Assembly: GCA_910591455.2 (NCBI GenBank)
Contig: OU342806.1
Coordinates: 9,809,926-9,873,925, forward strand
Source: Pholis gunnellus
Lineage: Eukaryota; Chordata; Actinopteri; Perciformes; Pholidae
Length of the DNA: 64,000 nucleotides
Direction: 5' to 3'
A program made the translations under genes and the position numbers. Each line of letters starts with the position of its first letter. Positions within the stretch are counted from its first letter, which is position 1. Under the pieces are notes generated by a model, which was not told the DNA's origin, ran no database searches, and saw nothing but the letters and a program-made list of their open reading frames with translations. This document shows positions 1 to 12,005 of this stretch, piece after piece.

Positions 1-91
1 AGTAAAATATGGGTCTGGTGAAAGAAGCTTGATGAAATAAGTCATTGCATTCATCCAGTATTGTCATATTATTCCAGGTCCACGGCAGGCA

Positions 92-220
92 AGATAGGGG
101 GTTAAGGTTGGGCAGCATGAAGGATGTGTAGTGTGATGGCTGACTTTTGGGCGGGCAGTTTGTTGGAGCAGAGGGCAGGGTGACTTTATAAACAGGGTGC
201 TCAGCTCTTTATGACAGCCC
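92..220 (+). promoter_or_regulatory. gp5: Putative gp5 core promoter (TATA box, GATA motif)
   Basis: A TATA box (TTTATAAAC, 185-193) lies about 85 bases before the inferred start codon, so transcription should begin near 215-222. A GATA-type site (AGATAG) is at 92-97. GATA factors drive megakaryocyte and thrombocyte genes, which fits a platelet glycoprotein gene, but this regulatory reading is inference from short motifs. Confidence 0.5.
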
Positions 221-251
221 TGAAGAGAAGAGCAGCACAGACCCCAGCAAC

Positions 252-278
252 ATGATCATAATATCAAACAGACAATGA
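252..278 (+). other. Upstream ORF overlapping the gp5 start
   Basis: An ATG at 252 opens an eight-codon reading frame that ends at TGA 276-278. The stop overlaps the doublet ATGATG (275-280) used as the inferred gp5 start, an arrangement compatible with termination-reinitiation. It matters only if transcription starts upstream of 252, as the TATA position predicts. Confidence 0.45.
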
Positions 279-2506
279 TGGATTCTCACTTCAGAGGTTG
301 GTAGAATATTAAACTTGTTTCGGTTTTAACCCCAACTCAGGTTTGGTCTTTTTGTTGGTAAAGAGAAAAAAATATCAAATTGTTATTCATTTATATTGTT
401 GTTATTGTTTTCTATATTCGATGTCAAGAATTTAATTCCAGTTTTGCATTCAAAACTGACTCGATAACAATGTAGTTGAAGAAATATGGTGTTGTTTTGG
501 TTAAACGTGGAAAGATCATTACTATACTCTGCTATTTAGGGGGAGATACGTGAGACATACCTAATTTCAGACTTGATTTTGTGTGTCTTTATTTCAACTT
601 TGCAGGCACCTTGTGGACGACACTCATCCTCTTCACGCTGCCACACCTCACCTGCAACATGCTCTGCCCTGGCTCGTGCCTGTGCAATTCAAATAACGCC
701 AAGTGTGTCGGCGACACCATCACAGATATACCAAAGCAGCTGCCTGTCCTCACATCCTTACTGCGGCTTGATCAAACAAAGATGAAGATCATAAATGAGC
801 AGAGCTTGGCAAACAAGAAGCTCCTGTTGCGTTTCAGTCTGACTCGCAGCCAGCTACACACTATCCATCCCAGAGCCTTTCACGTTGCTCCACAGCTCAA
901 GTCTGTCAAGCTGTCGTCCAATGATCTCTCTGCCCTCCCTGCTCGAGTCTTCAGTCCATTGATCGCTCTGGAGGAGCTGTATTTAGATAGAAACCAGTTG
1001 GAGAGCATAGCTCCGGATATGTTTAAAGGACTTGTACGGTTGCAGGGACTGGACTTGAGCCATAACAGACTGAGCAGTCTTGCTTCACATGTTTTCTATG
1101 AACTGAAAAATCTCACCTTCCTGAACCTTGGCTGGAACTCCATCAAGAAACTTCCACCAACCATTTTTCACAATTTGACTAATCTTGGCAATCTCATGAT
1201 CTATAACAACGAACTAGAGGTGCTGGAAGCTGGGATTTTTGATGAACTTGTCAACCTTGTGGCGCTAAAGATTCATCAGAACCAGATAACCAGCCTCCCA
1301 CCTCAGGTGTTCTGGTCACTGAGGAACCTGGAGAACCTGACCCTGTCCTCCAACCGACTTCAGACGATCCCGGAAAAGAGTTTCTACAACATGCCCAAGT
1401 TGATCCAGCTTACCATTTACAATAATCAGCTATTATCTCTACCAGACCAGCTAATGGGTCACATGCCTGACATGACGGTCTTTTATCTGTACAACACCAA
1501 CCTCACCACTGTTCCTGGAAACTTGTTCGCCAACATGTCTGGACTCCAGAAGCTTAACTTCCATCTCAATATCAAGCTCAGGGAGTTGCCCTCAGACCTC
1601 TTCTGCTGCGTTCCCAATCTTAAGCAGCTGTCACTGAAATACAATGACCTCCATTATCTACATCCTCAGCTGTTCTCCAGACTGACCACACTGAGCGTGC
1701 TGTTCCTTAATGACAATAAGCTGCAGAGCCTTTCAGATACACTTTTTCAGGGCCTTGAACAGGTTTTGTCGGTTAATTTGAAGAATAACACCCTCAAGAA
1801 TCTTCCAGGAGATATTTTCTTGTCAAACACAGTTTTGAGTGATCTTTTGCTGAGTGGCAACCCCTGGAACTGTGTTTGTAGTATCAGCGGTATTGCCAAA
1901 TGGATAAGACATAATGAGCATGTGGTTCTTGACAAAGATGATGTGATATGTCATAGTCCAACGTACCAACAGCTCCGAACCGTTGGCTCCCTGCGTGATG
2001 AGGAGTTATTTTGCGATGTTACAACGTTCAGGACATACCTTTCTACACGTGAGCTGATGACACCATTTCACACCATTTCAACCAGCGAACAAACATCAGG
2101 TGTAGCTTCAACAACCGCAATGCCCACAACAAGATCAACCACCATTCAACTTGCTACCCAACAAGTCACCATCCAAACAAACACTCCGACTGCAAAACCT
2201 TCTGCCTTACATACAACGATCCCACCAACAACTCTCCAATCTCACACCACCACTCTGTCACCTACTTTCCATGACACATTGGTGGTTGAACAGGGGCCCG
2301 AGTTTGTTCACCACAACCTTCTCAAGGGCTCGGTGTACGTGTGGTTTCTGCCCTCGGGTGCAGCCTTGACCGGGCTCCTCATGTTCTGTCACATCCTTCT
2401 TGTGGCCGTAGGCTTGTTCCTCATTCTTGCTGCCATGTTTTGCATGTATCGCCTCAACAAGACGATGGATGAGCTGAAGGCTGAGTTTGAACATCCTCCA
2501 GGGTAA
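275..2506 (+). CDS. gp5: Platelet glycoprotein V-like LRR membrane protein (two coding exons)
   Basis: The large exon (606-2506) has no ATG before its signal-peptide-like segment; the first in-frame ATG (659) would remove it. Upstream, ATGATG at 275-280 reads MMDSHFR and reaches a donor (AGAG/GTTGGT, 297) in phase 1. The acceptor TTTGCAG/GC (605) restores the frame, giving a 640-residue protein with the hydrophobic leader TLWTTLILFTL. Next come an LRRNT (C28, C32, C34, C41), about 15 LRRs of 24 residues, an LRRCT starting NPWNCVC near 426, a Ser/Thr-rich stalk (about 480-570), a membrane helix (about 595-620) and a short tail. One repeat has an extra residue (FHLNIKLRELP), as human GP5 does at the matching repeat (VTLSPRLSALP), which separates it from LRRC15 and CPN2. 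In platelets GPV joins the GPIb-IX-V von Willebrand factor receptor; in fish this would be on thrombocytes. Family and structure are sure; the exact exon 1 and weak donor are inferred. Confidence 0.8.
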
Positions 2507-2870
2507 CAAAACATCTTATCAGGCCTTTTTCAAAAAAGAACATCCTGTCCTTTTCCAAAGGCTGCATTTGATAAAAGATCCCTCTTAGTTGTAGGTGTTC
2601 TAGATGTTGTGTTAAGTTGTATCTTCAAGTGTTACTTTAAAATAGTCAGACTTGAAATTTGAGATCAATGGGAGTTATTTTAAGATAGCAAAGAATTACG
2701 GTAACATAATACAGTATTTAATCATATAATACAGTGCAGTAGATAATACAGTATGTTAGCCTCTAACCAGCTATACCGATTTTACCACGTTTGTTCATAA
2801 TTTTAAATAATTTATATAGAGCTGTAATTTGTATAGAGATGAATCAGTCAATAAAAAGAAAAATAATCCG
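2507..2870 (+). terminator. gp5: gp5 3'UTR with AATAAA poly(A) signal
   Basis: The stop codon TAA (2504-2506) is followed by AT-rich sequence with a canonical AATAAA at 2850-2855, about 345 bases downstream. It is the first good polyadenylation signal on this strand. Confidence 0.5.
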
Positions 2871-4064
2871 CTACTATTTTGAAAATTAGACCAATAACTC
2901 CAATAACTTATTAAATGTGATGATGTGCTGTTTTTCTTTTAAATGAAAGTAAATCAAATAGCTTTGTGTTTGGCACTGTTGGTCTGACAAATAGACAAAA
3001 AGACATAAAATAGACATAAAAAGTCACTTTTGGGGGTTGTTGTGAGCCTTTTTTACTACTTTTTAATATTTCGTTGCCCAAACAGTTAATGGATTAATCA
3101 GCAAAATATGTGGCATATTAATTAAATTGTTGGTTTTAAAATAAACATAAAATTAAACTTTCTTTCTGTCATCCTGTCTTTGCTAAGGTGCCATGTGCAT
3201 ATGGGAGAAGTTTTCCTTCAAGGGTTTCTGCCAGAAATATCAAAATGTGATGCATACTAATGTCTAAGCTACCCACATTTAATGTATCTGTTTTCCTTAT
3301 GTAGAGTGCAATGTTAAGCTTCATAAAGCACACTCAAGCTTATGTGGTCAAAAGTGATCACAAGTGGTTTGTTTCCCTCTAGCGGTGAAAGCTTCAAACT
3401 GCGTTAAGAGGCCTCACAACTCAAAAACATTGTTTGCTGTACTTTTGAGTAAACAGTCTGAATTAATTGCTGTCGTTGCCGCTTCTCAAATATTTGAAGT
3501 TGTTTCACAAACTTGTGCCAGGGCACCGGTCGTACTTGAGAGAGTTACTGTTACCATATACCTCATATCTGAGTTCCTGATCTTTTTGGAATGTGGGAGG
3601 AATGAGCATTTCCAAAATGAATCATGTCTTGATTACTGGGAAGTATAACACCATCATCTTTGGAACAACCTTCAAAACAGGAAGCTCTGATTACTCTTCC
3701 TATTGCAAGACAGCACACAATCCTCCATTACGAAACAATGTGCACACAGTTATGTTTCCCTTTTTTTGGAGTAGTCCAAGATCACTTACAACATACGATA
3801 ACTTACAGTATATAGCCACTTGAAAATAGTCGTTTTTCATTTTATCCTAAAGTTTTCATACAATAATATTAATATAATACCTTTTAAAATGATTCTTTCG
3901 TGGGCGAAACAACACAGACTTTTCGACTGATGATCAAAAAAGCTTTCAAATCTTTTAAACCCGCACAAAAGTACAGCGGATGCCACGAATTCCACGAGAA
4001 GTGATTGGACTTTAAAACAAACAGCAAACAAAAGAGGATGAATTGGTGAACAGCGCCCAAGTTC

Positions 4065-4078
4065 ATTGCTATGGCAAC
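4065..4078. promoter_or_regulatory. RFX X-box-like palindrome
   Basis: ATTGCTATGGCAAC is close to the RFX X-box optimum GTTGCCATGGCAAC (12 of 14 positions) with both half-sites present. No adjacent gene start is apparent, so any role is unknown. Confidence 0.35.
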
Positions 4079-4123
4079 GGGTGATTAAGCCTTTCCAGTA
4101 CGCTGAGCTCACACAACAGTGGG

Positions 4124-4126
<3 letters not shown>

Positions 4127-4173
<47 letters not shown>
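4127..4173 (+). repeat. (CA)n microsatellite, 47 bp
   Basis: An uninterrupted AC dinucleotide run, followed by a short GACAGACAG tract and GA-rich sequence. The open frames across it are low-complexity artefacts. Confidence 0.98.
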
Positions 4174-4177
<4 letters not shown>

Positions 4178-6336
4178 GACAGTGAGAGAGGGGGAGCACG
4201 GGGAGAGGAAATCATACTGCAGCGTTCACAAGAAATATCTGACCACAGTGGAAAATAAGAGGATTTCTTTTTTTAATCCAGCCTTTATTTGTCTGCGATG
4301 AATTTACTCTAACCTGGTATTTAGTGGGACTTTCCACAGCACATTTGTAACTCTGGTCACAGCAGACTCTTGCCTGTAAAGTAGAGCGGTAATCCTCTTA
4401 AGTCCTATAATTAACTGTTAGAAAGCAACAAAATACAAATGGAGACAAACATTTTGCCCAAGACAGCAGATTATTTGAAGGGTTCAGTTTTGTCATAACA
4501 TTGAGTTCTCTGTTTAGTCATGCCTAATCAACTATGTAATTATTTGTTTCGAAATATTTAGGGGATCAAATAAACTCATTATATCACTACATAGGGTTGT
4601 TACTGGAAACCTCGTAAACTAATCAATTTCATGCCGTTCCTACCTTCACTCTGTGACTCTTGCTCAATAGTCGCAACACTCCTTTATTTTGTTACTGAAC
4701 AGCACCTCAAAATGTGAAAGGATGTTGAAAGAGAAGACTTGTGTCAAAGGCTTGTCAGTTGTTTGTGTCTATTTCTGTCAAAAAGGGATAAATAAAGTAA
4801 AGTGTACTGACATATTATAACTTTTCTTCATCTGTCTGCTCACTGCTGACCTTTTGACCAAACTCAGATGAGGAACATGAACTTCTGACTACTGACAGGA
4901 AGTACAACAGGAAGGCTTTCTCACATACATGATGTGTCATCATAGCTGATGTAGTAAACAAGCATGTTTACTGGAAATTAAGGCAGCAGCGCTTAAACCG
5001 TCCTTTCTATCCTTAGCTCTCTAAATAAACTACGTTAGAACAACTCATAACACAACAAAAACTCCTAACTTCACCCAGTCTGATACATTATGCTTACATT
5101 ATGTAGCTGTTGCTACAGTCTTCCAGTATCTTTACAGTAAACCAAAAAACTGTCTGTACGTTAACTCCACCCTCCTTATCTGTTTCTGCGGTGAGTTTGT
5201 TTGTCATGTTATAACACAGATGGATTTACTTATGGCAACTCAGGAATGTTAAACGCAGCAGAACGCGCTGCTCAGCATTTTTTGTTTCATTGATTTATTG
5301 TCGTTCCACATTTTAGCTCCAAAGTGGGGAACACACTATTTTCTGAACAGAGATCATTTTTAGAGGCAGTGTAATGTTTTCTGCTAAATTACTTGAAATT
5401 ATTTGGGGTACAATCCAGATATCCATGATTCAGTCAGTCTCATACACGATATGCACACAAACAGAAGTCCTTCGTAACAGCGGGAAATCATTTTATCCAG
5501 AATTATACGATACTCAAAGCATTTCATTTATTTTCCCAAACATGACTGCACACGGGTTCATTATAGATTTAGTATTTCTGCAACACAAGTCAGACTGAAC
5601 AGACGTTTGCAGGTTGTGTGGTTGTTTTTCGGATCAACTTGCAATCTGTAATTCCCTAACTATTGGATTTGGGAATGTCCAAAACTGCCAAGTGCCCAAA
5701 CCCTCGGCTTACAAGCATACAGGGGACGTCATACCAAAGATATGTGCAGCTGATACTGAAATGTGAACACCCAAACAAGGGGGCACGTACACACAAAACA
5801 ATGGCATGAGTAAAAAACTACAAAACAACTTCATTGTCTTTAACCAAACCACATTCTAACCCTTCTTGCAACCCTAACCTCCAACACATTTTTTTCCTGG
5901 AGGGAAAAACATCTAGTTACATAATTGAAAACATATGGCTCCCCTAAGAGAAAGCACAGCTCACATATACCCCGCATTCAAATAAGCACAGACACCCTTA
6001 CTGTAAACACAAATCCCCAGAGGGTGGGGCCTCCGCTTGCTAACTTGATCCCCCACACACATTGATCCCCCCCACCACATTTAGCAAAAAATGTGAGCTT
6101 GAGTGTGGGAGAGGAAAAGAGGGGGCAGGGGGTACAGCTGGGTCGCTTAACAGTGCCACTGAAGCCTCAGAAAGGACCTGCGGATTTCGTGAGCTCAGGG
6201 CAAAACCAAAAAACTGGTTGGTGAGGGGAATCCAGTGATGACGAAGAGCAAGGAAATGTGATGGTGTGAGAGTTCAGATGGTGCTGGAAACTTTCATCAG
6301 AGGATTTGTGAGGTTGAGAAGGAAGGGAGGACGTAC

Positions 6337-6395
6337 ATAAAAGATAACCACACCAACCCTCTCTCTGTTCACTCAATCGTCAGCCACTACGAGAG
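6337..6395 (+). promoter_or_regulatory. lrrc15: lrrc15 TATA box and non-coding first exon
   Basis: ATAAAAG at 6337-6343 is a TATA-like box overlapping a GATA-type site (AGATAA, 6342-6347). A short leader from about 6366 ends at a consensus donor, GAGAG/GTAAG, at 6395/6396. The next matching acceptor on this strand is TTCTAG/GTT at 9113, eight bases before the lrrc15 ATG. The exon contains no ATG, so it would be 5'UTR. Assignment to lrrc15 is by position and splice signals; RNA data are needed to prove it. Confidence 0.55.
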
Positions 6396-9113
6396 GTAAG
6401 TTCTGCAAAACGGCATGCTGTCTTGGTAAACAGAGTGCTGATCGCTTTATATTTGGGACATACTTGTCAAGGATAATGATGCAGGAAGATGAAATTAATC
6501 TGAACCTAAATAAGATAAGGATAACAATCAATAAGTTGTAACAGCAATAAGTCTGTGTGTACTTGTATCTTAAAATTACAATCTTCTGAGCATAATTCAA
6601 CCCTTGATTTTGCTAAATATTGTTTGTATTTATGTGTAAACTACAATACTGCCTATAGGTTTGCACTGAATTAAGTGAATTTTGTTATTTGAAAATTTGC
6701 TTGAGTTTGGATAACTTGAGTCCTAACACTATGTTAGATAAAGTGGTAGTCAATAACCTTATATGTCAAACATGAATTAACTTGATTGGCTTGACTGCTG
6801 GTCTCTCGAAGTACAGTTCCACGCTTTGCTAGAAGTGCTGATCCTTCAGCTATGGCAAGGGGTAAAAAAACAAACCCAAAAGCAATTATTGGTGATCTGG
6901 AAATGCTTTAGTCATTACACTGTACAGCAGAGCTCTCCAGGCTGTGCCAGTCAAGAGCAGACAGTGGTTTTAGTTGGATGTTGCATTATCAGAGAGGAAA
7001 CGTGGTTTAGCAGTCAGGTTCTGCTGATTTTGTTTTAGAAGCAGTGATGCTAGAATGTGTCATGTGTCTGAAAGCTACTAAAGCTGCTTAAATATATTGT
7101 TCCAAATTGTTTTTTTAAGTAGTAATTTTTTCCACACATTCAAGGGAAGGGGAACTGTATATAGATGACACATTACACAATGGACATCTGACTTTCTGGT
7201 AATTGCGTAATCAAGTACACACACTTGACTTAAATGTGACCTTTGACTTTCTGCATTCACAGAAGTAAAGACAAGGGAATTAGTGATGAGACTAGTGGTA
7301 GTTGCCGATATTAAAAGTAAGGAAGGAGTACTGGTAAAGTAAGAGTACCGGTAGGATGGGGAATACAGAAAACAACATATTAAAAAATAGTTTAACGAAC
7401 AATGAAAACATAATTTTCCATCTCACAGCAGGGACCCAGCACCCCACCTCTTGAATGAAAGCAGATAAGTACAAAATATATTGGAAATGGACACAGCTTT
7501 GATGCACAATTTTATGACCCTCTATCTTTGATGTGAAAAAAAAACGAAAAAAGAAAAGAATAAATGAAAGAAAGAGAATAAATCTGGTTCTTCTGGCGCA
7601 ATTGAAGGACATTCTGGTCTCTTTAGAAAGTTACTTCCTCAGAAAGACTCTCTCTGCACCCAAACACATCTCAGCCACTGAGCAACAACTCATGCTTGCC
7701 AACCTTAAGTTGCAGAACTTTAAATGGATTTGTATGGAGAAGCAGGTCTTTATATTGGCACAGCTTTGCCGTTGGAGCCTCCTGAGCCATACAAAACAGC
7801 AAGCACAGCCTCAAACATGTGCAGGCAGTCCGTCATGTTTATATGCACTGTAGACACGACACAGAGATAATTGCACTGTGTCCATATTCAATGAGAATAT
7901 ACTCATTGGTGGTTTGGGGATTTATTTCAAAAACATTCTGCAGCAAACTTTACATGTGAGCTCCAAACACACTGATGAACGCAGTTCCTGAATAAATGGT
8001 TTTAATGCCAAAAGATTGCTAAGCAAGCTTGTTTACCAGCCAACCCTGTTGGCAATGTTGATGAAGCCACAGGCAACAAAGTACAACTCTGAATCAGATT
8101 ATGCAAATGTCTCATTTTAAGTTTAAACAGGAATGCTGATGCTGCATGTAGGCACTGTTACTAATTAGAGTTGCCTTCAGTATAACGGCCTTATTATGGT
8201 GATGATATAAAATGCAGAATATCTCCTTTGTGGCTGTTCTGTCGTTGAGAGGAGAAAACACACACTGTTTCTTCTTTTACTGTCCTGGAAACTAACAACT
8301 AAGGTACATCAAGTCTCAAAAAGTAGTGCGGTGAAAACAACAAATGCAAAGATGCTCCCCGAGGCTTAAGTTTAGAGTAGAGCAGTTCATGACCAAGAAT
8401 AGACCCTATTATCGTTAAACACAACCAACAACTTGAAATTGTAATTACTTTTCAGAGCTGAAAACATTTATGTTTTGAAGTAAATTTCCGTGCTTTATCT
8501 CTATTGTTTTGTGATCCAAGCATTTTTGGTGAGTCCTACAATCAGTCAGCTTTTAGACAAAGATACTGGCATGCACATGTGCAAAGCTCAGCACTTGTAC
8601 TCCACTTGAATATTGCCCTTACATGATGTTGGGGGACTTACAAAAGGCAGATTTGTAAAAAGAATGAAAGCAGCAGAGGCCAACATAACCTGACTTTTAG
8701 TCGCTAGTTTGGGTAAAACTCGAAAGACACTAGACATTCCCCTTAATATGACTAGATAGTATCTTTTGCAACGCCCTTCCTGCCTGGTTAATGCACGTCT
8801 GTCAAACACCACACTATACCGTTGTACTGGCGTTCTTTACCATGTGAAGTCATTTGAGTATCTTTCGTAGAATTGACTCCGGTCCTCCAGAGCTACGGAG
8901 GAAATTGAGAAACTTTCACGGGACTGAAATGCTCCCAGTGACGAGTTAACTGATTTTGTCCGGTAAAATTTGTGAATTGCACATTAGAGGACAAAATAAG
9001 GCATATTTAGTTTGTGATGACCATGATATGTTTACAACGCCCTTTGCCATCCATGTAAATGTGATACATCATAACCAACCTTGACTGTAACATAACCGTT
9101 TCTTTTGTTCTAG
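6396..9113 (+). other. lrrc15: Inferred 5'UTR intron of lrrc15
   Basis: The interval runs from the GTAAG donor to the acceptor TTTCTTTTGTTCTAG. It holds no supported coding sequence; open frames are short and A/T-rich. I noticed no strong repeat in it. Confidence 0.5.
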
Positions 9114-9121
9114 GTTAAATA

Positions 9122-10834
9122 ATGGACCTGCCCCTGACACTTCATGTGCTCCTACTTCTCTGTTCTATCAATGCTGTTGTTTGGGCGTGTCCGGATGAAT
9201 GCAAATGTCAAGAAACCCAAATCCTCTGCAGTGGCCTCTCAGATTTCCCAACATCTGTGCCCTCATCTACCACAGCCCTCTACTTCTCCAATTGCACTAT
9301 CTATTTCTTGAAACCAGAACAGTTAAATGATTTTTCTAACGCCCTTAGCATCCTTGTGATTAAAGACACAGTTTTGAGGGAAGTGCACACTGGCACATTT
9401 AATTCCACTCCGAACATAGGTGCCATAGGGTTTATTGCCACCGAACTGCAAGATCTTCCTGAGGCCGTGTTCCAAAATCTACAGAAACTTAAGACTTTGA
9501 ATCTAAACGGCAACAAGCTCCTCGTACTCCGCCCCAACTGGTTTTCCCGGTTGGCAGAGCTGAAAAACCTTGACCTCAGTAAAAATCTTTTCACTTCTAT
9601 ACCTGTGGAAACTTTTCACCCTCTTACTGAGCTGCAATACCTTTCTCTTTTGGGAAACAATATCAGTCAACTACCTAGAGAGACATTCAATGGGCTTTCT
9701 AAGCTGAAAGTCTTACGGGTTAATAAGAATTTGCTACAGGAACTCCCCCTTGGCAGTTTGGATGACCTCGGCAACCTGGAGGAATTATCCCTACATGACA
9801 ACCTTATCACTCATCTCCACCACGACCTGTTCTCCAAGACTTTGAAACTCCAGAAGCTGTTCCTCTCCAACAATAGGCTCACATCTCTTCCACAAGGGAT
9901 CTTCTTAAACCTGCCCCTTCTTTCCCAGATCTCCCTGTATGAAAACCAGCTGAAGAGTCTGGGACCAGGAGTATTTGGGCCCATGGCCCTGCAAGAGTTG
10001 TGGCTGTATGACAACAAGCTGAGCCGTGTGGAGGATGACACATTCAGGAACCTGACTCAGTTGCGTCTCCTGGTGCTCAGTCGCAACCAGATCAGCTCTG
10101 TATCCACAAGGGCCTTTGGAGGGTTGGAGCAGCTGGGAGAGATATCACTTCACACCAATCTGCTCACAACCCTGCAACCTGGGGTTTTCCAAGGTTTGCC
10201 AAGTCTGGTAAACATTTCCCTAGAGCACAACGCCATCAGCTCCCTACCACCGGGTTTTCTACAAGGCCTGAGCAACCTGGGACAGATAGACCTGCAAAAT
10301 AACTCCCTTCCCAACCTGCCACAGAAGAGTCTAGATGCCCTCGCTGTAGCAAAGGAGGTTCTCTTGCAGCAGAACCCCTGGAGGTGTGACAAGGATATTC
10401 TGCCACTCAGAGAATGGCTGAGAAAGCACCCATTCAAGGTCAACCAAACTCTTGTAGTCTGTGAAACACCTTTCAGTCTGAACGGTGAGCTCATTGTTTT
10501 GCTGGCAGATGAGAACTTCCGGCCTCTCAACTCTACAGAGGAGCCTGTGTTGACCTCGACAGAGTGGAAGAGGAAAACCCCCACTCCTCCAACTAGACAA
10601 AGCACTTCCTCACCTGCGGTCAAGACCACCCCCACATCAGAGCACGAAGAGGTCACCAGTGGAGGGCAAGGAGAGACGGGAACAACTTCGAATGATTTTT
10701 CGCTCATCCTCATCCTCATTGCTGTAGTGGCCACTGTCATCATCAGCACTGTCATCATCAGCTGTGTGTGTTGGAGGAGGAACAAGAGAGGCAGCGGAAA
10801 TATAGGCCGCAGTAATAAGAACTCTGTGCTGTAG
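9122..10834 (+). CDS. lrrc15: LRRC15-like LRR transmembrane protein
   Basis: This 570-residue protein is close to human LRRC15 in length (about 580). It has a signal peptide (1-22), a canonical LRRNT (C23, C27, C29, C36), about 15 LRRs, an LRRCT at 418-467, a stalk rich in Thr, Pro and Ser, a membrane helix (about 526-550) and a basic 20-residue tail. The LRRCT opens NPWRCDKDILPLREWL, matching LRRC15's NPWRCDSDILPLRNWL; both put Asp where related proteins have the second Cys. The segment FGPMALQELWLYDN also matches, one residue short of the human repeat. LRRC15 is a type I surface protein tied to cell adhesion and matrix interaction. The coding region is one exon; the ATG has A at -3 and G at +4 and lies 8 bases after an acceptor. 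It sits between the gp5-like and CPN2-like genes, as in human 3q29. Confidence 0.88.
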   Translation: MDLPLTLHVLLLLCSINAVVWACPDECKCQETQILCSGLSDFPTSVPSSTTALYFSNCTIYFLKPEQLNDFSNALSILVIKDTVLREVHTGTFNSTPNIGAIGFIATELQDLPEAVFQNLQKLKTLNLNGNKLLVLRPNWFSRLAELKNLDLSKNLFTSIPVETFHPLTELQYLSLLGNNISQLPRETFNGLSKLKVLRVNKNLLQELPLGSLDDLGNLEELSLHDNLITHLHHDLFSKTLKLQKLFLSNNRLTSLPQGIFLNLPLLSQISLYENQLKSLGPGVFGPMALQELWLYDNKLSRVEDDTFRNLTQLRLLVLSRNQISSVSTRAFGGLEQLGEISLHTNLLTTLQPGVFQGLPSLVNISLEHNAISSLPPGFLQGLSNLGQIDLQNNSLPNLPQKSLDALAVAKEVLLQQNPWRCDKDILPLREWLRKHPFKVNQTLVVCETPFSLNGELIVLLADENFRPLNSTEEPVLTSTEWKRKTPTPPTRQSTSSPAVKTTPTSEHEEVTSGGQGETGTTSNDFSLILILIAVVATVIISTVIISCVCWRRNKRGSGNIGRSNKNSVL

Positions 10835-11930
10835 CTTAGACCACCCAATGTTAGCAACCCAAGAACCTTTAAAGCCAAGGGAAAGTACTCACTGATTATT
10901 GTGGTTTACTTGGAAAATGTGAAGCCCCTAGAGTCTCAAAGGCAACAGAAAGAACCACTTTGGCTCCATTCAGATGTACCAACTAGAACAAACAAGTCAA
11001 CTTTTGAATTCATTAGCTTTCCATTGTTAATGATCAAATGTACCAGCCAGCATCCCTCTCCATGTGTGCTGTAAAAATAGAACAGACATTGCATGTACGA
11101 ATGGTAAAAACAGTTATGGTGCCATCTTGTTGGCAACCTGGACATTTTGGTGAATGTAAGCTCCGATGCACTGACAAAGTGTACTTCTTACAGTAGAATT
11201 CAGACTGCATGCAGTATTAGTATTCCATTTTTCAGAATTAGTAATTGCAGTTTGACAATCTGTGTTTGTGCTAACAACAATATATTAAGGAGACAGTTTT
11301 ACTATCCAAATGGCTATCCATGAAAAATCAAAACATGTAATTTTGACTCCACTGTAACACAATTCATCTAATGGTTTCGACACTTACGATGCAAAATGCT
11401 ACTATACATTGAATAAATGCACTACTTTTAGTGAAAGCAATCTTACCTTGTGTTAATCATTTACTGAACTCAGCAGTACTACATGCAAGTTTGACCTCCT
11501 GAATCTGATGGCAAATTAACTGTTATCTACACATTATTCAGGAGTGAAAAGGAGGATAAAATTCCCCTTAAATGAGGGTTAAGTTATTTGAATAGGAAGT
11601 AGTATTATGCTGGCATACTGTATACATTGCATGAAAATGAAGAAACACATTAACACATCTAAAAGTATTGAGATTATGTTTGCTGTGGTCTACTTTTTGC
11701 AGTATGATGGTCTTATTGTGATCACTACATTGTCGTTAGACAGATATTTAATCATTTACTGGCTTTGTTGATTGTACCAACTTAGTTTGTCGGATGTCCA
11801 GAAGAACACAAGAAAGTTTAGACTGAGTAGACACAGCATTGCATTCACAGAATTCTGTATTTGTTTGTAATGTGTGTCTCATTGTTACCTGACAATAACA
11901 ATGTTCTAAGAAGGAATTCAAAATAAAACA
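10835..11930 (+). terminator. lrrc15: lrrc15 3'UTR with candidate poly(A) signals
   Basis: After TAG (10832-10834) the sequence is AT-rich and non-coding. AATAAA occurs at 11412-11417 and again in AAAATAAAAC near 11920. The first would give a 3'UTR of about 600 bases; which one is used cannot be told from sequence. Confidence 0.45.
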
Positions 11931-12005
11931 CAACCAACAAACTGGATATAAAGGCTTGTGAAATGGAGGTTTCTGCTAAATGTTTGTATACCATAGAGTA
12001 TGTTC

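Larger units (their letters stand above)
2871..6330. other. Intergenic spacer gp5-lrrc15
   Basis: I see no supported gene here. Open frames are short and without recognisable domains. The notable contents are an X-box-like palindrome (4065-4078), a CA microsatellite (4127-4173) and, from about 6010, G/C-rich runs leading into the lrrc15 promoter. Confidence 0.6.

Noticed and set aside
581..605. Start of the gp5 frame at 581
   Set aside because: The first codon is GTG, not ATG, and the segment lies before a consensus splice acceptor at 605, so it should be intron.
10150..10878. 242-codon minus-strand frame opposite lrrc15
   Set aside because: Antisense to a well-supported LRR coding exon, with no recognisable domain.
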